Positions 35,205-46,459 of a stretch of DNA of 64,000 nt are shown one piece after another. A model generated the notes under the pieces. It ran no database searches. It worked only from the letters and a program-made list of their open reading frames with translations, and had not been told where the DNA came from. This DNA comes from Lota lota. Lineage: Eukaryota > Chordata > Actinopteri > Gadiformes > Lotidae. A program made the translations under genes and the position numbers. The stretch's first letter is position 1; each line of letters opens with the position of its first letter. Where the stretch lies: contig JACYXH010000359.1 in NCBI GenBank assembly GCA_026745465.1, positions 151,001-215,000 of the forward strand. Direction: 5' to 3'.

Positions 35205-35440
35205 TCATCATTCCATAATCCATCAAACCATCCATAACCATTCTTCCATAATCCACGGATCAATCCATAATCCATTCACCCATAATCCATACATCCATAA
35301 TCCATTCATCACATAATAAATTCCCCCATAAGTAATTCATTAATCCATAATACATGAATACAATACAATCTGTGATCCATTCATCTATTTTCCATACATT
35401 CATAATCTTTTCATCAACCATCCATCCATCCCCTTTACAG
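35205..35440. repeat. degenerate minisatellite 'ccataatccat'
   Basis: The words 'ccataatccat' and 'cattcatc' recur about a dozen times with irregular spacing (roughly 12-20 bases). Confidence 0.75.
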
Positions 35441-35531
35441 TTTATTCTGGTCAGGTAAGCAGTGGGCTGAAGTTTATCCCATTTTACAATGGACAAAAGT
35501 CAGGGTCAACCAGTCAACCACTGTCTGTGTC

Positions 35532-35658
35532 CCTCTCTCTGTCTCTCTCTCTCTCTGTCTCTCTGTCTGTCTCTCTCTCTCTGTCTCTCTCTCTCTCTCT
35601 CTGTCTCTCTCTGTCTCTGTCTCTCTCTCTCTCTCTGTCTCTCTTTCTCTCTCTGACT

Positions 35659-35744
<86 letters not shown>
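35532..35744. repeat. (CT)n/(CTGT)n polypyrimidine array
   Basis: About 210 bases of CT with scattered G, one strand pure pyrimidine over long runs. Confidence 0.95.
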
Positions 35745-35749
<5 letters not shown>

Positions 35750-36225
35750 ATTTGCTCTCTCTGCCGCCCTTTCGCCTCTCATCAATATTAACATCACATC
35801 AATATTACCATGCTATTAACTAGGTTCGGGAATCGGCAGGGACCTCACAGTGCCCATATGTGAATCTGTAATTATCCAATACGATATTGTAATATTGTTT
35901 GATCTTTTGTGTGGTTTGACGTTTGGGTTCGGGTGGTACAGGTACGTCGGTGTCTGTCCTTGTCTTTCAAATGAACCTGGCCAAGCAGAATGGAACATTG
36001 TTGTGATTTGACTACTAGGCGTTTACACTACAGCGGCTTCTGTAGAACCATACGATTGATCCGCTTCCGCTAACATTACACTGGTGTTTTGAGTCAACCT
36101 GATGAAAGTATGGCGGAAGTAAAGAATCGCTCAGATGTTTCGTTTGCCCCCCCACACTATTAACATGTTCCATCACACATTCTGATTACCATGCTAAAAC
36201 ATACACATGGTTTCATGTTTCCCTC

Positions 36226-36372
36226 TATACACACACACACGCACACACACACACACACAAGCACACACACACACACACATATGTTTGTATGTGTGTGTGT
36301 GCTTGTATGTGCGTGTGTGTACGCACGCAAGTCTGTGTGTCCAAATTTGCCTGTATGCACGTGTGTGTATGT

Positions 36373-36423
<51 letters not shown>

Positions 36424-36425
36424 TG
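36226..36425. repeat. inverted CA/TG microsatellite
   Basis: CA-rich run (36229-36279) followed after a few bases by TG-rich runs (36291-36325 and 36380-36422). The two halves are complementary and could form a long hairpin. Confidence 0.9.
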
Positions 36426-37833
36426 TGTTCATGTGTGCCTTTGTCCATCTGTGTGTGTTTATGTGCATTTGTGTGTATGTGCATTGTGTGTGTATGTGGA
36501 CAAAACACACTCTTGCCTTGCAATGCATATTCAATCTGCTGGGGCCATGCCCAGCAGGACCACTGACAGATTGAAATTAATACATATTTGTCTTTGTAGG
36601 AAATATTATGTGCTGCGCATACCAATAACATCGAGGGGGGCGTTTGCTGACTCACATGGTCGATACATTTTTCAGCAATTTGGAATGAGGAGGTTTGAAG
36701 CGTCTTAGTTTATACCCAGCGGTGAAACCCTTTCTGTGGGTCCATCCATCAAATGTAGGTGTGGCCGTCGTCCTAGCTAATGAATGATACAAAGAGTCTC
36801 TTTAAAATGTGCATTTATTTCTTTGTAGAATTACTCCACAGGTTATTTAATAATTTACATTTTACCTAAAGCAAGTCCACATATATGATCATCAAAAAAC
36901 ACAAGAATTGTTATAGCATATTTGTAATAAATGAAATTCATGCGGTGGAAATTCAATAAGTTTAGAATGAGTATAAAACTATGATATATGGTTCTCTGTC
37001 CCCGCTGCGGGAATATGTTAATGAATAGTAAATACATGTTATCCCTCCCTCTTAGTGCAAAATGAGAGCAGAGGATGGCTGGGTGAAGTGAGTAAGAATA
37101 AGAATAATGATCTTAATTGGCTCCAAGTCACATTAAGTTGAGGGACGCATATTAACGTGATTAATGTTTCCCCCATGGCATAATGCTGTTTTATAAAGAG
37201 ACAAAGCACTTGAAGTATAACCACTGTTTGAATCCAAGCAACGGCTGGTTCTTACGCTTGATCGGAGCTGGGTTAACAAACCTAAGATGACCTCGACTAA
37301 AATTGCTGTGCCTCTTGCCAAAAATATAATTACTTTCCGAGGGAGGTTGTTTGTTCGATACACGACGAAACAAAAGTTATTCTTTCGTGTGAATATCTTT
37401 GAGACAATTCTGAGGAAGGAACATGTCCGAGAGCTTCACTACTGACAGTACGTTGACATGCACACTAATACACCGATCTTAATCAGATTAAGGCGAGCAG
37501 TTGAATCATTAACTGTCACGTTAACAAGTTATTTCAATTAAGCTAATTGCCGTATTCCCCGAGAAATGCATTTCAGACACCAAGTTCCCCTGATTGTCAT
37601 TCGATGTACTTCGGTGTCTTCAATGTCAAATAGGAATACTATATATGTATAATAGAAATTATTATGCATCATTGGCCATGTACAGTTAGTGCGGTGATCA
37701 GTGTACCTTAGCTTGGGAGTATGACCATAACAATCCAGTTATTCAGCCTTAATCAAACCAAGGTGTGCATGTAAATGTGCTGTGCGTCACAGTGTGTTTA
37801 CCCACGGACGCTCAGTGTCCGAGCCGATGGCCG

Positions 37834-39289
37834 TCACCAGGCCGGCGTGGCCTCGGCCTCGGCTCGGTCGGCGAAGACGCAGGAGCGCGACCTCCTGCGG
37901 TGCATGACGGCCCCGCCCGGCGCCTGCTTGCGGCTGAGGCGGAGGTAAAGGCTGGAGGTCAGGAACCTGGGGTAGCAGTCCTTCTTCATCAGGCTGTACA
38001 CTTTACTCTGGGCGGCCTGGAAGCAGCGCTGTGTGGGCCGAGCCATGGCGCTCTCGATGGCCGTCCTGGTGGCGTGGTCGATGTTGACCTGCGTTGCGTG
38101 GGAAGAGGAGAGGAGGAGAGGGAGGTTGGGGTGATGTCCGAACATGCACACAGAAATAATACAATCTTTATTGTATTTTAGCTTTCCTTCTATCCAAGAT
38201 TTCCTCATTGTAAGACTGCGGTAAATAATGGACAGCATTTGGATGTCTTGATACTGATACTTTCCAAATAGAAATCATGGATGCTTCTCAAACTCTTATA
38301 TTGCATGTTTTGGTAGAAGATCACTTGAATAATGTGGCCTGAGCATGGAACTATCCATCTTTTCTTTCTCTTTGTAAACTGCTCCGGATACTTTAGTTTG
38401 TTCACAGTTCTTTTTTGTTGCATACGTAAATCATGCACGCTTCTCAGACTGAGAGTGCGTGGGCGACAGGCTTGTTCAGCTCTGCAGTAGCAGCAAAGTG
38501 CGGTGAAACTCTCAAACCCATCCGTCTCCACCATGTCATGTCAGTTTCAGATGCTGAGAGTGAACCTGACCGAGGCCCCTATCGCCCTCGGAAACCACAG
38601 TTGGCTTGCCCAGAAGTAACCGGTTCCTGGCTGCCACTGCAAAACCTTTCTCTGTATTTACCATGCAGTCTTTGACTTTGAACAAAGGCTGGCTGTTTTT
38701 CCCCTGAGGACCAAGCACGGCATTCAGACTCAAATCTGTTATAAGTGAAGGCCTTAAAAAAGTGGCATTTGGGGTTGTTGTTGTGCAATAACAGATATCA
38801 ACTACTCTAATTCATGGACTAGAATACTTTACATTGAAATGACAACGTCACATGGCAGTGGTCCTGTCTTGCTCATTGCGGTCCTCTCTAGCTCACCTGG
38901 TAGAGCATGGCATTAAACCATTGTTGTGTTGGGGGTTTGATTCCCACTGATGCCACCCATGCTAAGAATGTATGCACTCAGGGTATTGTAAGGTGCTTTG
39001 AATAAAAGTGTCCACCAAATGGTATATCTATTTATATTTTGGTATGTATGGCAAACCAGATGGTGTGTGAATATTATACCTCTTTAGGGGCCTCTGATTG
39101 GATGAAGATGGTATAAATATGCTTGGCTTTGGAGAGTAGTTTGGTATCTGAGTCAACAGTCTTGTAATCTTCGCAGGCCAGCCAGAACTCAATGTTCTCC
39201 TCACTGAATTCTGTCCGGAGGAACTGAGAGAAGGTTTCCACTCCGTCTGGGAGACAGAGGGACAGATAAACAGATAAATGTCATTATTG

Positions 39290-39348
<59 letters not shown>

Positions 39349-39457
39349 TCGTTTCGGTTCCAGTGTCCCTTTCTGGTGTCCAGATTGGACGCTGAAAGTG
39401 TTGTAACTAGACTGGTGGGAGATGAGGCACAACTTGTATTGTCCAACACAAAACTCA

Positions 39458-39502
<45 letters not shown>

Positions 39503-41656
39503 AAATAAGCTTTGCATAACCTATAACATTGTTACATAACTAAAGTATTACAATTTAATTGCATGTCTTTAGTTTTTTAGTTGTAGGGGTACTTAAGGGC
39601 CGTTAAGGATATTGCCTCATTATTATTTAAGATATTAAGAATTGAATTGACACGCAAGTACATTTGTGTCAAACCTTTCTCCTCAACGTCTCCTTTTCAC
39701 AGGTCTTTTTGTAGCTTCAACGTGATTGGCTGCTATAAACAGCAATAAGGAAGTGGAAGGCTTCTGTATTTGAGTCTCTTCCCTGGTAACAAAACATAGT
39801 CTTATGCCTCTTTCCTTTGGCCAAGTAGCCCCCAGGGCAAACACAAACACAACTAACTGTTCCTCATTCCAGGGGGAAGCGGTAGAACGAGACTATGATA
39901 TGGAAATTGTGTTTGACAACACACTAAACAGTTTCAGACGGCAATTTGCCACAATCAATTGAGAAACACTTTGAGGTTCAATCTAACCTGGGCTCTTCAG
40001 CAGCTCCTCAAACGAGTCGCTCCATCTCAGAGCCGTCTCCGGGGGGATACTGCAAATAATGCAACACATTCATCAACAATTACCTAAGTATATAACAGAA
40101 AGAATGAAACGGTTGCTCGTTTTCTTTAAAGCATCTTTGGCTGTTAATGTTTCCGGGTTGATGCAGTACCATGATTCGTAGAGATGGATGGAATAGGGCC
40201 GATTTGGGAAAAAACATGATTGAAAGAGTAGAGTCCGCACACTGTATATCGCTCCCAATAGGTTTATCTTCCACAACTAAAGCAATGTCAACATTTCAAT
40301 CGCATTCGGATTTGCTTCAGTACCCTGTGATCCCAATGTGAAACACTGGGAACATAACACACCTTGGGAGCGATCCACAGTGTGGACTCTACTCTCTCAT
40401 ATGTATTGTTTTCTACTGACAAAGTAGAGCGAAATAGAAGACGGCAGCACGTTGCTTGTTACAGTGTTGGACGTTGGCTCACTTTTTGGAGGGCGCAGGT
40501 GCCTTCTTGTTGCGGTTGACATTCTCGTGGGAGCCCGACTTGGTCAGGAACAGACTCAGGCGGCTCCGTGACTCCTTGTCCTTCAGCCTGAGAACAAAGA
40601 AAACACACAATCACACTCTCTCAGAACCCCAATCAGAAAGGGGTTTACTGTTGCCAAGCAGGCTTTCATGCATGAGGAATTTTGCTGTGCTGTGTTGGTG
40701 AAGGAACTCAAGATACAAAAGAACACAGCTTGAATTCATTGGTAACATTTTACAATATGTATAAATTAACTGACCATTATTAACATTAGTTAGTGCATAA
40801 ATAAGCATTATTATATAGCATTAGCATAGAGGTTAGGGTAAGTGGATTAGGGTTAGGATTAGGGTTAGGGTTAACCATAACCCTGTTGAATGATGTATAC
40901 ATTAATACATTAGTTAACATGCACACCATTACCTTAGGTAGCATGAACAACATTAGTAAATGATTACTAGAATGTTAGTTAACTGTTAATTAACCTTTAG
41001 TTAATGCTTCTTACTGCATTAACTATAGTTCACTGGTTAACTAATGGTTAATTAGTGTAACCTTATTGCAAAGTTTTACCAATACATTTAAAAAAGATTC
41101 CAATCATTCTGTTTCTTTTTCTATAATGACAATTTAGACAACATTCATTGGACAGTAGTATAGTAAAGTAGTAGTACACATTCACATGACTAAAGTATAG
41201 TGAAGTAACCGTACACACATTCACATGACTAAAGTATAGTGAAGTAACCGTACACACATTCACATGACTAAAGTATAGTGAAGTAACCGTACATACATTC
41301 ACATGACCATAGTATAGTGGAGTAACCGTACATACATTCACATGACCATAGTATAGTGGAGTAACCGTACATACATTCACATGACCATAGTATAGTGAAG
41401 TAACCGTACATACATTCACATGACAATAGTATAGTGGAGTAGTAGTACAAATTCGGCAAATATCAGCAGGATCTCATCTTCATCGTCTTGAGAGAAAACA
41501 TTCGTAATTCTATGACCGATTCTGACAGAAAGCATAAAAGCAAGTTTCTGAATGAAAGCCGGTAATGGTGAAAAGAAAGCAAAGTCATCTCAGTACTGAC
41601 CTTGTGGTGTCCAGGTCTTTCATGGTAGACGTGTGCAGGTCATCTGGACTGAGCAT
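37834..41656 (-). CDS. rgs18: regulator of G-protein signalling 18
   Basis: R4-type GTPase-activating protein, in mammals restricted mainly to platelets and other blood cells. Five coding exons join in frame: 41601-41656 (ATG at 41656), 40483-40587, 39988-40049, 39080-39246 and 37834-38088. They give 645 nt, 214 residues (human 235). The N-terminal region has the RGS18-like [13 protein letters not shown] block. The RGS domain is at about residues 60-180 ([29 protein letters not shown]). The C-terminal tail carries RRRSRS (as in mammalian RGS18, where this serine-rich tail is phosphorylated). Odd: the residue matching Asn128 of RGS4 is Ala144 (ESAMARPT); mammalian RGS18 has Ser there. The last exon is markedly GC-richer than its surroundings. 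Introns hold a SINE, CA/GT arrays and a MITE. Confidence 0.92.
38880..39028 (+). mobile_element. tRNA-derived SINE in the last rgs18 intron
   Basis: Head 'tagctcacctggtagagcatgg' matches a tRNA A box and 'gggtttgattccca' a B box. The tail ends 'gtgctttgaataaaagtgtc', then 'accaaatggta', the usual 3' tail of this fish SINE class. Confidence 0.8.
39293..39502. repeat. (GT)n, spacer, (CA)n(TA)n microsatellites
   Basis: GT run 39293-39342, then 115 bases of unique sequence, then CA (39458-39478) and TA (39479-39502). The GT and CA parts are in inverted orientation. It lies in the intron next to rgs18 exon 4. Confidence 0.9.
40738..41084. mobile_element. MITE-like element with terminal inverted repeats
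   Basis: The left end 'ttggtaacattttacaat' and the right end 'attgcaaagttttaccaa' are imperfect inverted repeats. The interior is AT-rich with 'gttaac/attaac' words and a (TTAGGG)n-like tract at 40834-40880. It matches the look of a common fish MITE; no coding capacity. It lies in the first rgs18 intron. Confidence 0.6.
41148..41450. repeat. 39-bp minisatellite, about 7 copies
   Basis: Unit contains 'catgactaaagtatagtgaa' and 'gtaaccgtacacacattca', period 39 bases, with small variants (taaag/catag). It lies in the first intron of rgs18. The period is a multiple of three, so a 13-residue peptide repeat appears in a minus-strand frame by default. Confidence 0.93.
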
Positions 41657-42692
41657 GTTGTCGCAGTACGCTTCCTCCTTTCAAACTGAGAAGTCACAGA
41701 AGGGGAAACAAACCCCATATGCTTTCTTTTGACTATACTTTTTCTCTTTTTATCGGTAGTTGACATACATACGTAACGTGTCGTGTCTTAGTTTTGACCC
41801 ACTACACGCTTGTGTTTTGGTTGGTTTTAAATTTAACTCCCAGTGCCACACTTTGGACCACTGCTTGTTCTAGTTCTCAAAAAAGTCCGGTGAGGGTGTA
41901 CTGCCTGCTTATGGTTGCTTGTCGTTGGGTTTCCTGTCAAGAGGGGAAGCCAGTGACGGCTCAGGGCATCGCGGTTGCTAGAGAAACCCTTCTATGGATT
42001 TATTAGTTACGTACCGTTCAGAAGCACAGAGCTGTTTTGGACGGTCTTCTAAGACAACTTGACATGAGAGGAAAAGGTCATCTTATTAGAAAACACTTTC
42101 TTTTTTGTGTTTGAAGCAAACTGGGGTAGATGACTAGAGGCACGACGACATGTGTCGAAATGATGTTGGATGTTGGCAAGCTGACATGAAATATTCCTGT
42201 AAGAAAAGCCCTAAACTATTTTTAGCATATTTTACAAATTTGGATGTCACTAAGCTTTCCTCTGTTTACATCCATGGTGTGTGTAGTGTGTTAAGTGTGT
42301 TTCTGCTCATATGTCTGCATTAGGCATTTTTAGAGATAGGGGCAGGATGTTATTCTGAGTTTGAAATCCAACAATGTCCACAGACTACCTGAAGGCATCC
42401 TTGTGCCAGAACACTAAACCCCTGCCTGCTGTAATGACACGTAGTTCACCATCCCTTTGACTCACTTGATTCAATACAGACCTGCAAATGTAATGTTCAG
42501 CATTGTTAGCCGTTCCCATACATTTGGAATTCAGACATTGTAACAAACGGCCAGGTTCCTTAGATGCGTGGCATTGCAAGGCTGGAAAACAAGCACCCCT
42601 GAAGCCCCCTGCAAATGATTTCAAACAGACTAGATACTCAAGGTAGAAAAAAATAAAACGGCCCCAATTATAATGAATAATAAAGTGTGTGT

Positions 42693-42750
<58 letters not shown>

Positions 42751-43929
42751 CTGGGGCCCCAGCTTGTTCCTGGGCACCGGGGCCCTAATGTAGAGTGACA
42801 AACTCAGTGTGACACAGCAGAAGGGCCACAGGGAATAGGGGCATTCTGCAGCTGATGGAGACAAATGTGATGTCTGTTTGAGAGAAGAGATAGAGAGAGA
42901 TAAAGAGAGGTAGAAAATGAGAGAAAGGGAGAATGAGAGACAGCGAGAGAAAATAAACAAGGGGAGGAGGGGGGACATGTGTTCGATGGCTTCAAATCTA
43001 ATCTTCAGAAACACAAAACAAAAATACCTTGACAATATGTTCCATGTCTAAAGATGACAAGAAATTAATCCAGAATCTTAAATAGCATTTATTTGAATCA
43101 ACAGTAGTGCAATATCTAAATCTTCACCGATCAACTGACACCCAGCTTAAGAGGAACAGAGGATCAATGTAGCCAAAAGTGACGAGCGGCATAAGCAGCC
43201 GGTCGTAAATGGTGAGATTGTATTTTAGTGATGTCATCAGCAGGACGGTCTTGTCTGTGGTGTGCCTTAGCAGTGATGACACGTCGTTATGGGAAAGCAA
43301 GAGAAAACATGTTGCCATTGTTTCAGGGCGCTGCTGACAGATAACACAAACCAAGCCTGATAATGAATAACTACTACGACTAGAGCTAGTATCTCTTTAC
43401 TTTCTACTGTATTAATACAATAAACAAACCTTTTTTTGATTATAGATGCATCTTGATGCATTACAGTTTTTTATTTCTATACATGATTTATTATTTCTCA
43501 CCGCGTCCACTTGCTACTTTTAAAACATAGCGTATTTGTAATGATCCATATAATTAAAATAAAGATAACTTCAATTTCAATTATTATCCGTAGTGGAAAC
43601 AAATGGAACAGATGTGTCCAGTGAAAGGTTACATTTCCCACCATATTTCCCAGCATTGCAAACAACCAACAAGAGGAACAAAAGTGTGCCTGTAGCAGCG
43701 TCTCTGTAGTAAATGTAAATAAACATGGACTTCAGCATGTTATAAATGACTTGATAACATAAAAAGATGCCCGTAGTTACAAATAAAGACTTTTCTTTAA
43801 CCAAAATCCTCCTTTTATGGGCAATAGCATAGAACCCCTCAGACGAAAAACAACATTTTGCTGTATACCAAAATAAAAACCAGCTCTCAATCAAAAATAA
43901 AGCTTTCTGTGGAATATTGTTGTTGCAAT
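41657..43929. other. rgs18 5' flank and intergenic DNA
   Basis: Upstream region of rgs18, then non-coding DNA with a GT microsatellite (42685-42748) and a GA-rich patch (42885-42975). No gene seen. Confidence 0.5.
42685..42748. repeat. (GT)n microsatellite
   Basis: Near-perfect GT run with one C interruption. Confidence 0.95.
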
Positions 43930-44399
43930 GTCTATGCTACACGCCACCTAGGTGGCTGCCATACTCCACCTAGGTGACATTTTTTGGGCTCCTCCAGACA
44001 AAAGGACGTAGGTTGGTGGTGTTGAAAGACCGGTTTATTGTAAGGGTTTGTTGATAATGATACATGGCCTGGTGTTCCTTGATGCCATCAATGAAATCTC
44101 TCCCTGAGTGTGTGCGTGGAGATGGCTGATTGAACCTGTGCACACTGATTACTCAATGTGCAACAGGCCCCACCCAGCCCCAGAGTCCAATCAGACTCGA
44201 CCAGGTGAGGCTGCTTAGACCAGCCATCATCCACACACACTCCCACAATTGTGTAAAACAATAAATAATGGAGAAAATACCTCATGGACACTCCACCAGC
44301 TGTGAGAGAACGGTGAAGCACTGCGGTACTTGGTCTCTTTCGCCTCAGCGCCTGCATGGGCTGCCATGGACTGCTGAACTCATCAGTGCAGGTCTGCCC

Positions 44400-45400
44400 C
44401 AGCACGTTCCTTCGCAGAGAAGATGAATCTCTTGTTTAGGGAGCGGACGGCCTTGGTGCTCCTCAGTGGTCTCGGGATGACCACTGAGCCATGTCCTCGC
44501 TGTGGTGCGCTCTGGGTTTTCCTCCTCTTCTACTCGCCCCTCTTGCTGTAGGGAAACACGACGAGAACAGGTTTACATTTTAAAAGCACTCTCTTCAATC
44601 TAAACCACGTTTGAACAAAATTATCAAATGAACACAAATGTCCTTTTCTAATCAATACACAAAATCTTCTTTTACTACTTTATTACTTGGCGATCATTTA
44701 TTTGGTCAGTTGGATAAGTTAAATAAATGACCCAGAGTGACCTTTTAAGTGGATTACATGTGGGGCTTAGGGGCAGCATGGGGCTCAGGAGGTAGAGGGG
44801 GTTGACTGGTAACCGGAAAGTTGCTAGTTCGATCCCCAGCTTCTCCTCGCTGAGTGTCGAGGTGTACCTGAGCAAGTCACCTAGCCCTTACTGCTCAATG
44901 CCCAATGAGCCCAATGAGCTGGCTGTCACCTTGCATGAATGCGTGTATGAATGGGTGAATTGGCAATATTGTAAAGTGCTTTGAGTGGCCGCTGGTTAGA
45001 AAAGCGCTAGATAAATGAAGTCCATTTACATATAATAAATTGGTAGAATAACCTCTTGGGATGCAGCCTCAGCAGTCAATCTTACACATTTCTCCTGTCT
45101 CTCCTCCTGAGAAAGGAAAGGCGGTCCGGAGCAAAGGCCGTGTAAAGTGTGTCTGTCTCTCTCTCTCACTGTAGCCCGTGCTCAGGTCCCTGTTGATGGC
45201 CTGCTCTATCTCCCAGACCATGGATGACTCTCCACTTCTGTCCTTCGTGTCCTGGATGAGATGGGCATGCGACGGAGCAATCAAACACACTGTGGGGGCG
45301 CACTCCTCTGATATGAGAGTAATGGCATCTTTCATTGGATTTAGGGCCTTTACAATATCCCCTGCATTTGAGACATCTGACATTGAGTTTTATGGGAATT
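44400..45400 (-). pseudogene. hAT-family transposase fragment (ZBED-like), broken
   Basis: The minus strand from about 45383 reads IVKALNPMKDAITLISEE and PTVCLIAPSHAHLIQ, then MVWEIEQAINRDLSTGYSE, a typical hAT catalytic-core pattern. After a frameshift near 45130 it reads PFLSQEERQEKCVRLTAEAA, and then runs into a SINE (44763-45035). A further acidic piece (EGRVEEEENPERTTARTW) lies near 44545-44490. Frameshift, SINE insertion and missing N-terminal part make it a relic. Confidence 0.7.
44763..45035 (+). mobile_element. tRNA-derived SINE inside the hAT relic
   Basis: Head 'gcatggggctcaggaggtag', B box 'tagttcgatcccc', body 'gagtgtcgaggtgtacctgagc', and a LINE-like tail 'gtaaagtgctttgagtgg' with 'agcgctagataaatgaagtc'. 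A 'ttacat' word at each side could be the target duplication. Confidence 0.88.
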
Positions 45401-45609
45401 TATGGCGAATCGAATATGTGCGTCAACGTTTTCGGAGTCGAGAAGCTCCATAAACGCCGCCGGGCAAGCTAGCTAGCAAGCCAACCAGTGACGCTGACAG
45501 ACCCCTCGCCCCACAGACCACTGCAGCTAACGGAGCAGACGGTGGCGGAAAAGCAGGCCAACAACTGTAGAACAAATGTAATAAAATAAACAACAGAAGC
45601 AGTATGAAA

Positions 45610-45627
45610 GGGGGGGGGGGGGGGGGG
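45610..45627. repeat. poly-G tract
   Basis: 18 consecutive G, inside the inverted-repeat element. Confidence 0.95.
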
Positions 45628-46044
45628 TCGTTATTTTTTAAATGATAAATAGACACCACATGTTTTGTGTACAGTTGAGGGAGGAATCAGCTGAGCTTCA
45701 ATTGTTTCGGGTGATAAAGCCTGGTTTCCATTTTGGAGGACTGCGGGCGGCCTCTGTGCTATGCGCCTGCGCAATACCAGCAAGAACGCACCGTATCAAA
45801 CTGTCCACAGCGTTCTGCGTTCTCGTGACCTTACAAGTACATTCTTCCAAGTACGACCGGCAAGTACGTTCTCCCCAAGAGCACAAGAGTCCGTTCATTG
45901 CATTCCTGGTATGGAGAAAGGCGCTAGTACTTTACCGTGGAATGTGTGTGGATGATGGCTGGTCGAAGCAGCCTCGCCCGGCCCGAGTAAGACCGATTGG
46001 ACTCTGGGGCTGGGTGGGGCTGCACACCTGTTGCACATTGAGTA

Positions 46045-46115
46045 ATCAGTGTGCACAGGTTAAGCCAGCCATCAGGGTCTCTCCCTGATGGCTGGTTTAA
46101 CCTGTGCACACTGAT
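46045..46115. repeat. hairpin with 33-bp arms, one mismatch, 5-base loop
   Basis: Arms 46045-46077 and 46083-46115 are reverse complements but for one base. The arm begins 'atcagtgtgcacaggtta' and ends 'ccagccatcaggg'. It lies within the right arm of the foldback element; part of the same word occurs in the left arm near 44130-44155. Confidence 0.93.
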
Positions 46116-46418
46116 CTGTGCGCCTGCATGGCAACATGGAGCACCAGGTCATGTATTGTTGTCGAGCAACGGAACCGGTTTTCTGGAGGAGCCCAGTAAA
46201 AGCCACCTAGGTGGCGTGTGGCATTGTCTTTGTTACATTTACACGAGTCTAGTACTACTACTACTACTACTACTAACGACTACTAGTTATAATGATTCCT
46301 CATCACGGAAATTGTTACAACACAGTTTATTCGTAGCATAGGCATGTAGGCCGTGCTGTGGAGGAAGCTCGTCACTTCTCAGTCTGCAGGTGTTCCACAC
46401 GCTGCTCTTCCCTCCCCC

Positions 46419-46419
<1 letters not shown>

Positions 46420-46456
<37 letters not shown>
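46420..46456. repeat. poly-C tract (37 nt)
   Basis: Uninterrupted C run; G-quadruplex former on the minus strand. Confidence 0.97.

Positions 46457-46459
<3 letters not shown>

Larger units (their letters stand above)
33045..37833. other. intergenic DNA between the second RGS gene and rgs18
   Basis: Contains any 5' UTR exon of the second RGS gene (somewhere near 33.1-33.5 kb, not fixed), a 'ccataatccat' minisatellite, a CT-rich array, and a CA/TG inverted microsatellite. No coding exon supported. Confidence 0.5.
43930..46230. mobile_element. long inverted-repeat (foldback-like) DNA element containing hAT debris
   Basis: The left arm (about 43930-44245) and right arm (about 45935-46230) are inverted copies with drift. 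Shared blocks are 'cacgccacctaggtggc' near both outer ends, 'gggctcctccag', 'cctgtgcacactgat', 'attactcaatgtgcaac' and 'ccagccatcatccacacac'. Between them lie hAT transposase pieces on the minus strand and an inserted SINE. The arms are much longer than normal hAT terminal repeats, so this may be a composite. Confidence 0.7.

Noticed and set aside
35506..35823. Frames of Arg/Glu or Leu/Ser repeats
   Set aside because: CT/GA simple repeat.
41148..41450. CRISPR-like array
   Set aside because: The 39-bp period has no distinct spacers and the DNA is a vertebrate intron; it is a minisatellite.
44763..44850. tRNA gene (B box present)
   Set aside because: The tRNA-like head is joined to a LINE-like tail and lacks a foldable cloverleaf; it is a SINE. 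The same holds at 38880.
45069..45383. A 104-codon gene
   Set aside because: It matches a piece of hAT transposase with a frameshift and a SINE insertion next to it.
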